From assembly GCA_016650175.1 (NCBI GenBank), contig JAENWG010000007.1, forward strand, positions 1-53,104: a DNA stretch of 53,104 nucleotides. Direction: 5' to 3'. This document shows, one piece after another, positions 45,617 through 52,398 of the stretch. Each line of letters opens with the position of its first letter. Within the stretch, counting starts at the first letter, position 1. Both the position numbers and the translations under genes were made by a program. This stretch comes from Peptostreptococcaceae bacterium. Its GTDB lineage: Bacteria; Bacillota; Clostridia; Peptostreptococcales; Anaerovoracaceae. The notes under the pieces were generated by a model. The model was not told the DNA's origin. It did no database searches and saw only the letters and a program-made list of their open reading frames with translations.

Positions 45617-46858
45617 CTATAGCTTATGTACGAACAATCCGCTTCCTAGCTTAGGTTCAAACCAAGTTGATTTAGGAGGCATAACCAAATCATTATCTGA
45701 CACTTCAAGAAGATCATTTATGCCAACAGGGTATACTGCTATTCCTATGCACATATCTGACTCTGCTCTTCTTTCAAGTTCTTTAAGCCCTCTAATTCCT
45801 CCTACAAAGTCTATTCTCTTATTTGTTCTAGGATCATCTATTCCAAGTATTGGACTTAATAAGTTTTCCTGCAAAATAGAAACATCAAGCGCTCCTATTA
45901 CGTTATTTGGAATAATCTCATTTTTAGCAGTTAAGCTATACCATTTACCATCGATATACATAGAAAACTCATGTTTGCATTTTGGAGAATATTCTTTTTT
46001 GCCTTTTTCTTCTAACTTAAAACCTGCTTTTTTAACTTTGTCAAAAAATTCTTCTTTACTGTTTCCATTTAAGTCTTTAACTACTCTATTATAGTCAAAT
46101 ATTTTAAGCTCTGTATCAGGAAAAATTGCGGCCATAAAGAAATTGAATTCTTCTTCACCTGTATAACCAGGATTCTCAGCTCTTCTCTTTTCAGAAATTT
46201 TACACGCTGAAGCTGTTCTATGGTGACCATCTGCTATATATAAAGCTGGTATGTCATCAAATAACAATACTATTGCTTTTAATATTTCTTCATCCGTAAT
46301 AGTCCAAAGTTGGTGTGTAATACCGTCTTCTGCTATTAAATCATATACAGGTTTGTTGTTTGCTACATATCCTTCAATGATTGATGATAGCTTTCTATTC
46401 TCTCTATATGTTAAGAATACAGGTTCTGTATTGGCATTACATACATCAAAATGATTGATCCTATCTATTTCTTTTTCAACTCTAGTGAATTCATGCTTTT
46501 TTATTATGTTATTCTGGTAATCATCTACGCTCACGCATGCTACTATGCCTGTTTGTCTTCTACCGTCCATAATCTCACTATAAATATATAGTGCAGGAGA
46601 TTCCTCTTGAATAAGCACTCCATTCTCTAAAAATTTACCTAAATTTTCTTTAGCCTTTTCGTATACAGATTTATCATAAGGATTATCCACTTCAGGTAAA
46701 TCTATTTCCGATCTAGATATGTGTAAAAAGCTATTAGGTTTTTCACTTGCCATTTCTTCAGCTTCTTTACGGTTCATTACATCATACGGTAATGAAATAA
46801 CTTCTTCCGCTAAATTTTCTCCAGGTCTAATTCCTTTAAAAGGTTTAACTATTGCCAT
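45617..46858 (-). CDS. DUF1015 family protein, function unknown
   Basis: The 413-residue soluble protein matches DUF1015 throughout: VKPFKGIRPGENLAEEVISLPYDV at the start, FLHISRSEIDLPE, LYIADGHHRTASACKIS in the middle, and a conserved C-terminal LVMPPKSTWFEPKLGSGLF. The DGHHRT motif suggests a catalytic or nucleotide/metal-binding site, but no reaction is established that I can name. It lies 35 bp after cmk and ends with a strong terminator. Confidence 0.88.
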   Translation of the reverse strand: MAIVKPFKGIRPGENLAEEVISLPYDVMNRKEAEEMASEKPNSFLHISRSEIDLPEVDNPYDKSVYEKAKENLGKFLENGVLIQEESPALYIYSEIMDGRRQTGIVACVSVDDYQNNIIKKHEFTRVEKEIDRINHFDVCNANTEPVFLTYRENRKLSSIIEGYVANNKPVYDLIAEDGITHQLWTITDEEILKAIVLLFDDIPALYIADGHHRTASACKISEKRRAENPGYTGEEEFNFFMAAIFPDTELKIFDYNRVVKDLNGNSKEEFFDKVKKAGFKLEEKGKKEYSPKCKHEFSMYIDGKWYSLTAKNEIIPNNVIGALDVSILQENLLSPILGIDDPRTNKRIDFVGGIRGLKELERRAESDMCIGIAVYPVGINDLLEVSDNDLVMPPKSTWFEPKLGSGLFVHKL

Positions 46859-46893
46859 ATTTACTCCATTCCAACGTTTAATCGTTTAACAAA

Positions 46894-47559
46894 TTATATT
46901 TTTTTTATATAACCTTTAATGCAAGCAGCTACTTCTTCTATATTCATATTCGAAGTATCTATTAATATTGCATCTGTAGCTTGTTTAAGTGGGTTCAGCT
47001 CTCTGTTCGAGTCCTGATAATCCCTTTTAACTATATCATTTAATACCTCATTGTAATCGGGGTTTTCTCCCTTTTCCAAAAGTTCATTATATCTTCTTTT
47101 AGCTCTGATAGCCGAATCTGCAGTTAAGAATATTTTAATTTCTGCATCTTTTAGTACATTGGTACCTATATCTCTTCCATCCATAACCACACTTTTGCGC
47201 ATGCCTATTTCTCTTTGAAATAATACAAGTTTTTCTCTAACTAATTTCTTTTTTGAGCAATCAGACGCTATCATCGATATTTCAGATGTTCTTATTTGAT
47301 TACTTACATCAATCCCATCTAAGTATATGCATCCTTCATTGAAATCAATTTCAGTATTCATTAGAACCTTTTCAAGTTCTTCTTCATCATCTATATTAAT
47401 ATTATTTCTAATCAGCTTTAGTCCTATTGCTCTATACATAGCACCGGTATCTATATAGTCTATACCAAGATCTTTTGCTACTAACTTAGCTATAGTACTT
47501 TTACCTGCCCCGCCCGGCCCATCTATCGCTACACGAATTAAAGTTTCATTATATAGCAT
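46894..47559 (-). CDS. cmk: Cytidylate kinase
   Basis: Cmk phosphorylates (d)CMP. The P-loop VAIDGPGGAGKSTIAK (about residues 10-25), DTGAMYRAIGLKL, VVMDGRDIGTNVL and TADSAIRAKRRY are intact. The length of 221 is normal. The ATG at 47559 overlaps the nrdR stop by 11 bp; the only AGGAG upstream is 12 bp away inside nrdR, so translation probably depends on nrdR coupling. Confidence 0.96.
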   Translation of the reverse strand: MLYNETLIRVAIDGPGGAGKSTIAKLVAKDLGIDYIDTGAMYRAIGLKLIRNNINIDDEEELEKVLMNTEIDFNEGCIYLDGIDVSNQIRTSEISMIASDCSKKKLVREKLVLFQREIGMRKSVVMDGRDIGTNVLKDAEIKIFLTADSAIRAKRRYNELLEKGENPDYNEVLNDIVKRDYQDSNRELNPLKQATDAILIDTSNMNIEEVAACIKGYIKKI

Positions 47560-48019
47560 TTGTATTAGTGTCTCCTAACAGTTTATTTATCTCTTTTACA
47601 AACGTGTTAACATCTGTAAACTGATGATAAACAGATGCAAATCTTACATAGGCAACTTGGTCTAGCTTTTTAAGCTCGTCCATAATTAATCCACCTATTA
47701 CATGACTGTCAATTTCTTTTTCCATGGTATTATTTAATCCACGCTCTATATCAGTAGCTATCTTTTCTATTTGTTCATATGTCACATTTGTCTTTTCGCA
47801 AGCCTTTAATATTCCGTTAACAATTTTATTTCTATCAAAGCTTTCACGTTTACCATCGCTTTTTATAACTACTAGTAATGATTCTTCAATTTTTTCAAAA
47901 GTAGTAAATCTCTTGCCGCATTTTTCACATTCTCTACGTCTTCTAATAGCCAAACCTTCTTCTACAGGTCTAGAATCTATAACCTTCGTTTCTGTACTGT
48001 TACAATATGGACATTTCAT
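47549..48019 (-). CDS. nrdR: Transcriptional repressor NrdR
   Basis: NrdR represses ribonucleotide reductase genes in response to (d)ATP. The zinc ribbon has MKCPYCNSTETKVIDSRPV and RRRRECEKCGKRFTTFE; an ATP-cone domain follows (about residues 49-140; SDGKRESFDRNKIVNGILKACEKTNV). The length of 156 is normal. AAGGAG precedes the ATG. It heads the nrdR-cmk-DUF1015 operon. No nrd genes are in the window. Confidence 0.96.
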   Translation of the reverse strand: MKCPYCNSTETKVIDSRPVEEGLAIRRRRECEKCGKRFTTFEKIEESLLVVIKSDGKRESFDRNKIVNGILKACEKTNVTYEQIEKIATDIERGLNNTMEKEIDSHVIGGLIMDELKKLDQVAYVRFASVYHQFTDVNTFVKEINKLLGDTNTNAI

Positions 48020-48068
48020 ACTCTTTTCTCCTTATTAACTCTACAATATATAAGCTCACTCACATATC

Positions 48069-48097
48069 ATATTACTACATATTGTATTTTATAACAA
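48069..48097 (-). promoter_or_regulatory. Promoter of nrdR-cmk-DUF1015
   Basis: On the minus strand, TTGTTA (48092-48097), a 17-bp spacer and TAATAT (48069-48074). Confidence 0.65.
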
Positions 48098-48107
48098 GTA
48101 TTTTGTA

Positions 48108-48131
48108 CAAAAAAACCGGCCTAAGCCGGTT
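48108..48131 (-). terminator. Terminator of the trigger-factor-like gene
   Basis: A 7-bp stem AACCGGC/GCCGGTT with a 4-base loop is followed by a T-run on the minus strand. Confidence 0.85.
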
Positions 48132-48140
48132 AATTAATTT

Positions 48141-49262
48141 TTATTTATTATACTCTACTAATTTGTCTATTACTGTTTCCATAAGCATCTTAGAATAGAA
48201 ATCATTTTCCTCAGCATAAACCTCTATATCTTCGTCGTTGTTAGCAGCTTTAAAGCTTTCTCTATCATATCCAGCTTCTTCCAACGCATCATCTAAGAAT
48301 TGCTGATATTCTTTATCAGTAACGCTTATTCCCTCATCTTTTGCTATCGAATATATTACTAAATTCTGTTTTACTACACTTTCAGCATATTCGCTTGCTT
48401 GAACTTCAAATTCTTCTACTGAAACTCCCATTTGTTCTTCTACAAATGTTTCATATTCCATTCCATATTCTTCAGCAATAGTTTTATACATCTGTATAGA
48501 AGATTCCTTAGCTTCAGTTAATTCTTTTTCAGGATATTCAACTATTTCTGAACTATCAAGTATTGTCAAGAACATATTAGTCTGTGCTTCATTTTCATTA
48601 GCTGCAATCTTGTCTTCTAACATAGTTGCTTTTAAATTTTTCTCATAATCTTTTTTATTATCATAATCAGAGGATTCCTTGATGAATGCCTCATCATATT
48701 CAGGAACGGTTACTACAGTTCTAGAATTTATTGTTACATCAAATACAACATCTTTTCCTGCTAAATCTTCACTACTATAATCATCGGGGAAAGTCAAATC
48801 AATCGATACAGTATCGCCTATAGTTTTACCAACAAGTCCTTCTGCAAAACCATCTATAAAAGTACTATTTGCAAGATCTAAAGAATAATTTTCAGCACTA
48901 CCGCCGTCGAATTCTTCACCGTCTATTTTGCCAACATAAGATATATTTGCAGTATCTTCTTCTGTTAGAACACCTTCAGTAAGTTCATTGGTAACTTGAG
49001 CCGCTGTCAAATTCTCTTGAATTTGAGCCTGCACTTCTTCATCAGTAATCACAGCTTCTTCTACTTCATAACCTACACTTTTATAATCTCCTACTGTAAT
49101 ATATTCGGAAAAGTCGTCATAGTCATAACTCTTAGCTGATGTTGAATCATTTCGAAATACTAATATTAACACTACTACTAATGCTAGCAAAACCAAACCC
49201 ATTGTTATCTTTTTTACATTACTCATGCTTACATATTTTTCTTTGATTTTATTCATGTTCAT
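48141..49262 (-). CDS. Membrane-anchored trigger-factor-like peptidyl-prolyl isomerase
   Basis: The 373-residue protein has one N-terminal membrane helix (about 20-36, LVLLALVVVLILVF), so the rest should lie outside the membrane. An FKBP-type domain (~100-185; DTANISYVGKIDGEEFDGGSAENYSLDL and GLVGKTIGDTVSIDLTFPDDY) is followed by a long helical region with trigger-factor C-terminal/SurA character (~190-370). The ribosome-binding N-domain of trigger factor (GFRxGKxP) is missing. It is inferred to be a secreted-protein foldase. A GAGGG site precedes the ATG and a promoter and terminator make it monocistronic. Confidence 0.85.
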   Translation of the reverse strand: MNMNKIKEKYVSMSNVKKITMGLVLLALVVVLILVFRNDSTSAKSYDYDDFSEYITVGDYKSVGYEVEEAVITDEEVQAQIQENLTAAQVTNELTEGVLTEEDTANISYVGKIDGEEFDGGSAENYSLDLANSTFIDGFAEGLVGKTIGDTVSIDLTFPDDYSSEDLAGKDVVFDVTINSRTVVTVPEYDEAFIKESSDYDNKKDYEKNLKATMLEDKIAANENEAQTNMFLTILDSSEIVEYPEKELTEAKESSIQMYKTIAEEYGMEYETFVEEQMGVSVEEFEVQASEYAESVVKQNLVIYSIAKDEGISVTDKEYQQFLDDALEEAGYDRESFKAANNDEDIEVYAEENDFYSKMLMETVIDKLVEYNK

Positions 49263-49299
49263 ATACTTCCCTCTAAATTTAATTTTTATTTACTTTATG

Positions 49300-49328
49300 A
49301 TATTACCATAAATTTCTAGTGTTTTCAA
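49300..49328 (-). promoter_or_regulatory. Promoter of the trigger-factor-like gene
   Basis: On the minus strand, TTGAAA (49323-49328), a 17-bp spacer and TAATAT (49300-49305). Confidence 0.75.
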
Positions 49329-49371
49329 TCGTATTGTAATACTTCACTAAATTTCCATAGTTCTTACACAG

Positions 49372-50436
49372 TTAGAGCTCTAACAGATAGTCTCCATCTT
49401 TGACTTTATTAAATTTTCGAAGTAACTTATCAATTGAAAGTGCTAATACCGCAGGCAATGCAATATGCAGTAATAATATTTCAAATAGTACCGTAACACT
49501 AAATCCCATAGCTGTAAAAGTTCCTATCTGTCCAACTAAACCGGATGTTCCCATTCCGGCGCCTAAAGCTATATTACTCATTTTAAATACCACAGTAGCT
49601 AATGGCCCTACTATGGCGCCAGCTAAGGTTGCAGGCAATAATATCCAAGGGTTTTTAATTATATTTGCTACTTGAAGCATTGATGTACCTAGTCCCTGTG
49701 CTACAAGTCCTCCTATTCCGTTATCTCTATAACTTACCACTGCAAATCCTACCATCTGTGCGCAGCAACCCACGGTTGCCGCTCCTGCTGCTAAGCCTGA
49801 TAAATCGAGCATTATACATAAAGCTGCACTTGATATCGGAGCAGTTAGTGCTAATCCTACTATTATAGCTATAATTATACCAAACATAAACGGTTGTAAT
49901 TCAGTTGCTTTCATTATGAGTTGTCCCAGACCTGTCATAAGTCCATCTACTCCAGGACCAACTAGTTTAGCTGCTAGCATTCCCATTATTAAAGTTAATG
50001 CAGGAGTAACTAAAATATCTACCTTTGTTTCTTTAGATACTGCCTTACCAAATTCGGCTCCGATTGCTGCAGATATAAACGCTCCTGCTGGACCTCCAAA
50101 AGCCGCACCCATCATTCCCGTAACTACACTTGTAAAAAGAACTAGCGGTGGCGCTTTTAATCCCCAAGCAACAGCTATTCCTATTGCTGCTCCCATCAAA
50201 CCCATAGCTATAGAACCAGTTTCAATAAGAAAGTCTGCTATACTTTTTATTGCAAGTAAGCTTGTATCTTCTCCACCTATTAAAAGTATTGTCTGTTGCC
50301 CTATTGTCTTTATTATTAATCCTATTAATAATGATGCAAAAAGACCTAGTGCCATTGCGGAAAGCGCCTCTTGCAAATATCTTTTACTCGAAAATTCAAT
50401 ATCTTTTCTCTTAAGAAAAGCCTTAAAATTATTCAT
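49372..50436 (-). CDS. Orphan PTS EIIC-like (PTS_EIIC_2) membrane protein, NiaR-controlled
   Basis: The 354-residue protein has about nine or ten membrane segments rich in Gly/Ala (MGAAIGIAVAWGLKAPPLVLF, MMGAAFGGPAGAFISAAIGAEFGK, TAPISSAALCIML). It fits the PTS_EIIC_2 family. No EIIA or EIIB domain is fused or adjacent, so it is unlikely to be a classical phosphotransferase permease. Its promoter contains a NiaR-type operator and the divergent gene encodes NiaR; I infer a role in niacin or related pyridine uptake. It could still be a structural relative with another substrate. Confidence 0.8.
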   Translation of the reverse strand: MNNFKAFLKRKDIEFSSKRYLQEALSAMALGLFASLLIGLIIKTIGQQTILLIGGEDTSLLAIKSIADFLIETGSIAMGLMGAAIGIAVAWGLKAPPLVLFTSVVTGMMGAAFGGPAGAFISAAIGAEFGKAVSKETKVDILVTPALTLIMGMLAAKLVGPGVDGLMTGLGQLIMKATELQPFMFGIIIAIIVGLALTAPISSAALCIMLDLSGLAAGAATVGCCAQMVGFAVVSYRDNGIGGLVAQGLGTSMLQVANIIKNPWILLPATLAGAIVGPLATVVFKMSNIALGAGMGTSGLVGQIGTFTAMGFSVTVLFEILLLHIALPAVLALSIDKLLRKFNKVKDGDYLLEL

Positions 50437-50478
50437 GATTAATCCTATCCTCCTATATACATATAATTAAGCTTTTAT

Positions 50479-50507
50479 AATATATCATCTATATTTACAG
50501 CTGTCAA
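50479..50507 (-). promoter_or_regulatory. Promoter of the EIIC-like gene, -35 inside NiaR operator
   Basis: On the minus strand, TTGACA (50502-50507), a 17-bp spacer and TATATT (50479-50484). The -35 is in the centre of the palindrome at 50494-50519, so a bound repressor would block RNA polymerase. Confidence 0.85.
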
Positions 50508-50519
50508 GACACCTGTAAA
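50494..50519. promoter_or_regulatory. NiaR-type operator (26-bp palindrome)
   Basis: The half-sites TTTACAGCTGTCA and (reverse strand) TTTACAGGTGTCT match in 11 of 13 positions. The ACAG-TGTC...GACA-CTGT pattern resembles known NiaR (YrxA) sites of Firmicutes. It overlaps the EIIC-like promoter and lies 8 bp upstream of the niaR -35. Confidence 0.85.
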
Positions 50520-50527
50520 GCTTACTG

Positions 50528-50556
50528 TTGACTTTTTCCCATATTACATGTATATT
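50528..50556 (+). promoter_or_regulatory. Promoter of niaR
   Basis: TTGACT (50528-50533), a 17-bp spacer and TATATT (50551-50556), about 22 bp before the niaR start. Confidence 0.8.
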
Positions 50557-50578
50557 ATTGTTAATTAAAGGAGTGTTT

Positions 50579-51094
50579 ATGAAATCAGAAGAAAGAAGAA
50601 ATGAAATATTAGATCAATTAAAAAAAACCACTTCTCCAGTTTCAGCTGGTAAACTAGCTGAAATATTTAACGTAAGTCGTCAAGTAATCGTCGGTGATAT
50701 AGCTTTATTAAGAGCAGCTAGCATCAAAATTTTAGCTACACCTAAAGGCTATGTTATAAATCCGGGAAATAGTAATGATGATTCTTGCATTTATGTCATA
50801 GCATGCAAGCATGATGCTGATCACACTTTAGAGGAACTTTATACCATTGTAGATTACGGCGGAGAAGTCATTGATGTCATAGTTGAACATCCTATCTACG
50901 GTCAATTAACAGGATACTTGAATGTATCTTCTAGGTATGACGCAGATCAATTCGTTAAGAACATTGAAGAGCAAAACACCAAACCACTAAGTGATTTGAC
51001 CGATGGCATTCATTTACATAATATCAAATGTAAAGATAAAAGTAATTTTGAATTAATTAAAAAGATGCTATGTGAAAAAGGTTATCTGCTATAA
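50579..51094 (+). CDS. niaR: NiaR (YrxA) family niacin-responsive repressor
   Basis: NiaR represses niacin uptake or NAD synthesis genes when nicotinic acid is plentiful. The 171-residue protein has an N-terminal winged helix (EERRNEILDQLKKTTSPVSAGKLAEIFNVSRQVIVGDIALLRA) and a C-terminal 3H domain with conserved His (KHDADHTLEEL, VEHPIYGQLTGYL, DGIHLHNI). The ATG at 50579 has AAAGGAG seven bases upstream; a frame extension to 50528 would overlap the promoter. It is divergent from the EIIC-like gene it probably controls. Confidence 0.93.
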   Translation: MKSEERRNEILDQLKKTTSPVSAGKLAEIFNVSRQVIVGDIALLRAASIKILATPKGYVINPGNSNDDSCIYVIACKHDADHTLEELYTIVDYGGEVIDVIVEHPIYGQLTGYLNVSSRYDADQFVKNIEEQNTKPLSDLTDGIHLHNIKCKDKSNFELIKKMLCEKGYLL

Positions 51095-51211
51095 CACACT
51101 TATACGATAACCATTCTTTACAAAATCAACATATATCAGTGTTAATATGTGTCTATCGAAGGAAATAAAATTTCTTTTGATTGTTCTTTCTTAATTAAAT
51201 ATAATTTCGCT

Positions 51212-51260
51212 AAAAACGCTGTAACCCTTTAAATTCAAGGTTTACAGCGTTTTACTTTTT
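51212..51260. terminator. Terminator of niaR
   Basis: A 12-bp stem AAAACGCTGTAA/TTACAGCGTTTT (51213-51224 with 51242-51253) with an inner CCTT/AAGG pair and a T-rich tail. The sequence 51095-51211 holds no gene I can support. Confidence 0.85.
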
Positions 51261-51318
51261 TGGCTTTGGTAACAATTAGGTAACAATTATGTAGAATGCA
51301 ACAGGATTAGCCTGTTAT

Positions 51319-51348
51319 CATTGGTAACCATTGGTAACCATTGGTAAA
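51319..51348 (+). repeat. Three tandem 10-bp repeats (CATTGGTAAC)
   Basis: The decamer CATTGGTAAC is repeated three times at one helical turn spacing; each junction forms the palindrome GGTAACC. Two related GGTAACAATT motifs lie at about 51268-51287. They sit directly before the XRE remnant and could be its operator or part of a mobile-element junction. Confidence 0.85.
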
Positions 51349-51366
51349 CTATGGTCATATACTTTC

Positions 51367-51558
51367 ATGGATATTATAAAAGGATTTACTCAAGAAGAGT
51401 TCGCCTTTAAATGCGGATTACATAGAACTTATATAAGCGCAATAGAAAGATATATAAGAAGTATTTCATTGGGTAATATTCAGAAAATAGCTGATGCCTT
51501 AGAAATCGAGACTTATATGTTATTCATACAAAATGATTCTGATGATATAGACGATTGA
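51367..51558 (+). pseudogene. XRE-family regulator, N-terminally truncated
   Basis: The product has helices 2-5 of a Cro/CI-type HTH: GFTQEEFAFKCGLHRTYISAIERYIRSISLGNIQKIADALEIETYMLF. Helix 1 (usually IRxLRxxxG) is missing before GFTQEEF, replaced by MDIIK. The ATG at 51367 lacks a ribosome site and the frame upstream reads through the 10-bp repeats from a TTG at 51331. It resembles small controller-type regulators of mobile or restriction loci, but no partner gene is present. Likely a remnant. Confidence 0.6.
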
Positions 51559-51688
51559 AGTAATAGTAATTCTCTTTTAAATTATTTTTACTATTATTTT
51601 ACACTAAATATAATTAATACTAAAAAGACAAGCAAACATGCTAAAAACCGTTTTGCCTATCTTTCTTTTCGTAAGGATAAGTCGATTT

Positions 51689-51799
51689 ATGTAAGGTTAG
51701 AACCTCTCCGCCTCCGTTGGCAAATGCTGATAATTGTGATACAGTGTGCATTTTCGCTGACAAATTGTAAGCGAGGGTATCAATCGTTTGCGAAGGTTT
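51689..51799. repeat. 111-bp direct repeat, copy 1
   Basis: The stretch from ATGTAAGG to GCGAAGGTTT is about 88-90% identical to 52242-52353, same orientation. A core of over 50 bp around GCTGATAATT...ACAGTGTGCATTTTCGC differs at only a few positions. The 51559-52398 gap has no supported gene; this repeat pair and the short repeats are its main content. Confidence 0.9.
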
Positions 51800-51962
51800 A
51801 CTGAAAGTAGAGACCAATTTTAATACGAAATGCACACCCTTCGGATATATCGTTAAACAGCAATGAAATAATTAAAATGTGCACACTGATATGTTTCCTC
51901 TTACTGTCTGGCCGGAGTCTTTTTTTATGATGTCTTGAGCCAATTTTTGATATCGTACGTTA

Positions 51963-52244
51963 GTGGGAACACGTCAACCGTTTTTTAGCGTTTTCGAGGT
52001 ATGTGGAAACATATCAACGGTTTTTAGGTTTTCGGGAATATATCAACCCCATTTACTATTTTTTTGGGCGGAAGCAACCCTTCCTTGTAGTGGAACGACA
52101 GACTCGGAACGATGTCAGGTCTGTGTTTTTCTATTTGCCCGTTCGCGGGAATAGGTCGATAGTGGTTTTTGGGGAATAATCCGTTCTTGGAAACACGTCC
52201 ACTTACTTTTACAATTTATGCCTGTTCTCGGAAACAAGTCAATG
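51963..52244 (+). repeat. Field of seven short degenerate repeats (GGRAAYAYRTCAAC)
   Basis: Copies at about 51963-51980 (GGGAACACGTCAAC), 52003-52020 (GGAAACATATCAAC), 52033-52050 (GGGAATATATCAAC), 52145-52162, 52171-52186 (weak), 52187-52202 (GGAAACACGTCCAC) and 52227-52244 (GGAAACAAGTCAAT), all in the same direction. A reversed copy lies at 51886-51898. Multiple terminal repeats of this style are known at the ends of some transposons such as IS21 relatives; no transposase gene is seen. Confidence 0.75.
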
Positions 52245-52353
52245 TAAGGATTTGAATCCCACCGTCTCCGTTGGCAAATGCTGATAATTTTGATACAGTG
52301 TGCATTTTCGCTGACAAATTGTAAGCAAGGGTATCAATAGTTAGCGAAGGTTT
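52242..52353. repeat. 111-bp direct repeat, copy 2
   Basis: Partner of 51689-51799, 112 bp long. It is preceded by a GGAAACAAGTCAA short repeat, as copy 1 is preceded by the related AAGGATAAGTCGA. Confidence 0.9.
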
Positions 52354-52398
52354 GAAGCCAAAATTATCAATCAGGACCTTGACTTTTCAGCATTACTA

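Noticed and set aside
51641-51835. 64-residue minus-strand frame over repeat copy 1
   Set aside because: It has no ribosome site, spans repeat sequence, and only part of it is conserved in copy 2; it may be a gene remnant but cannot be called a gene.
51963-52154. 63-residue plus-strand frame in the short-repeat field
   Set aside because: No ribosome site, no recognisable domain, and its sequence is dominated by the repeats.
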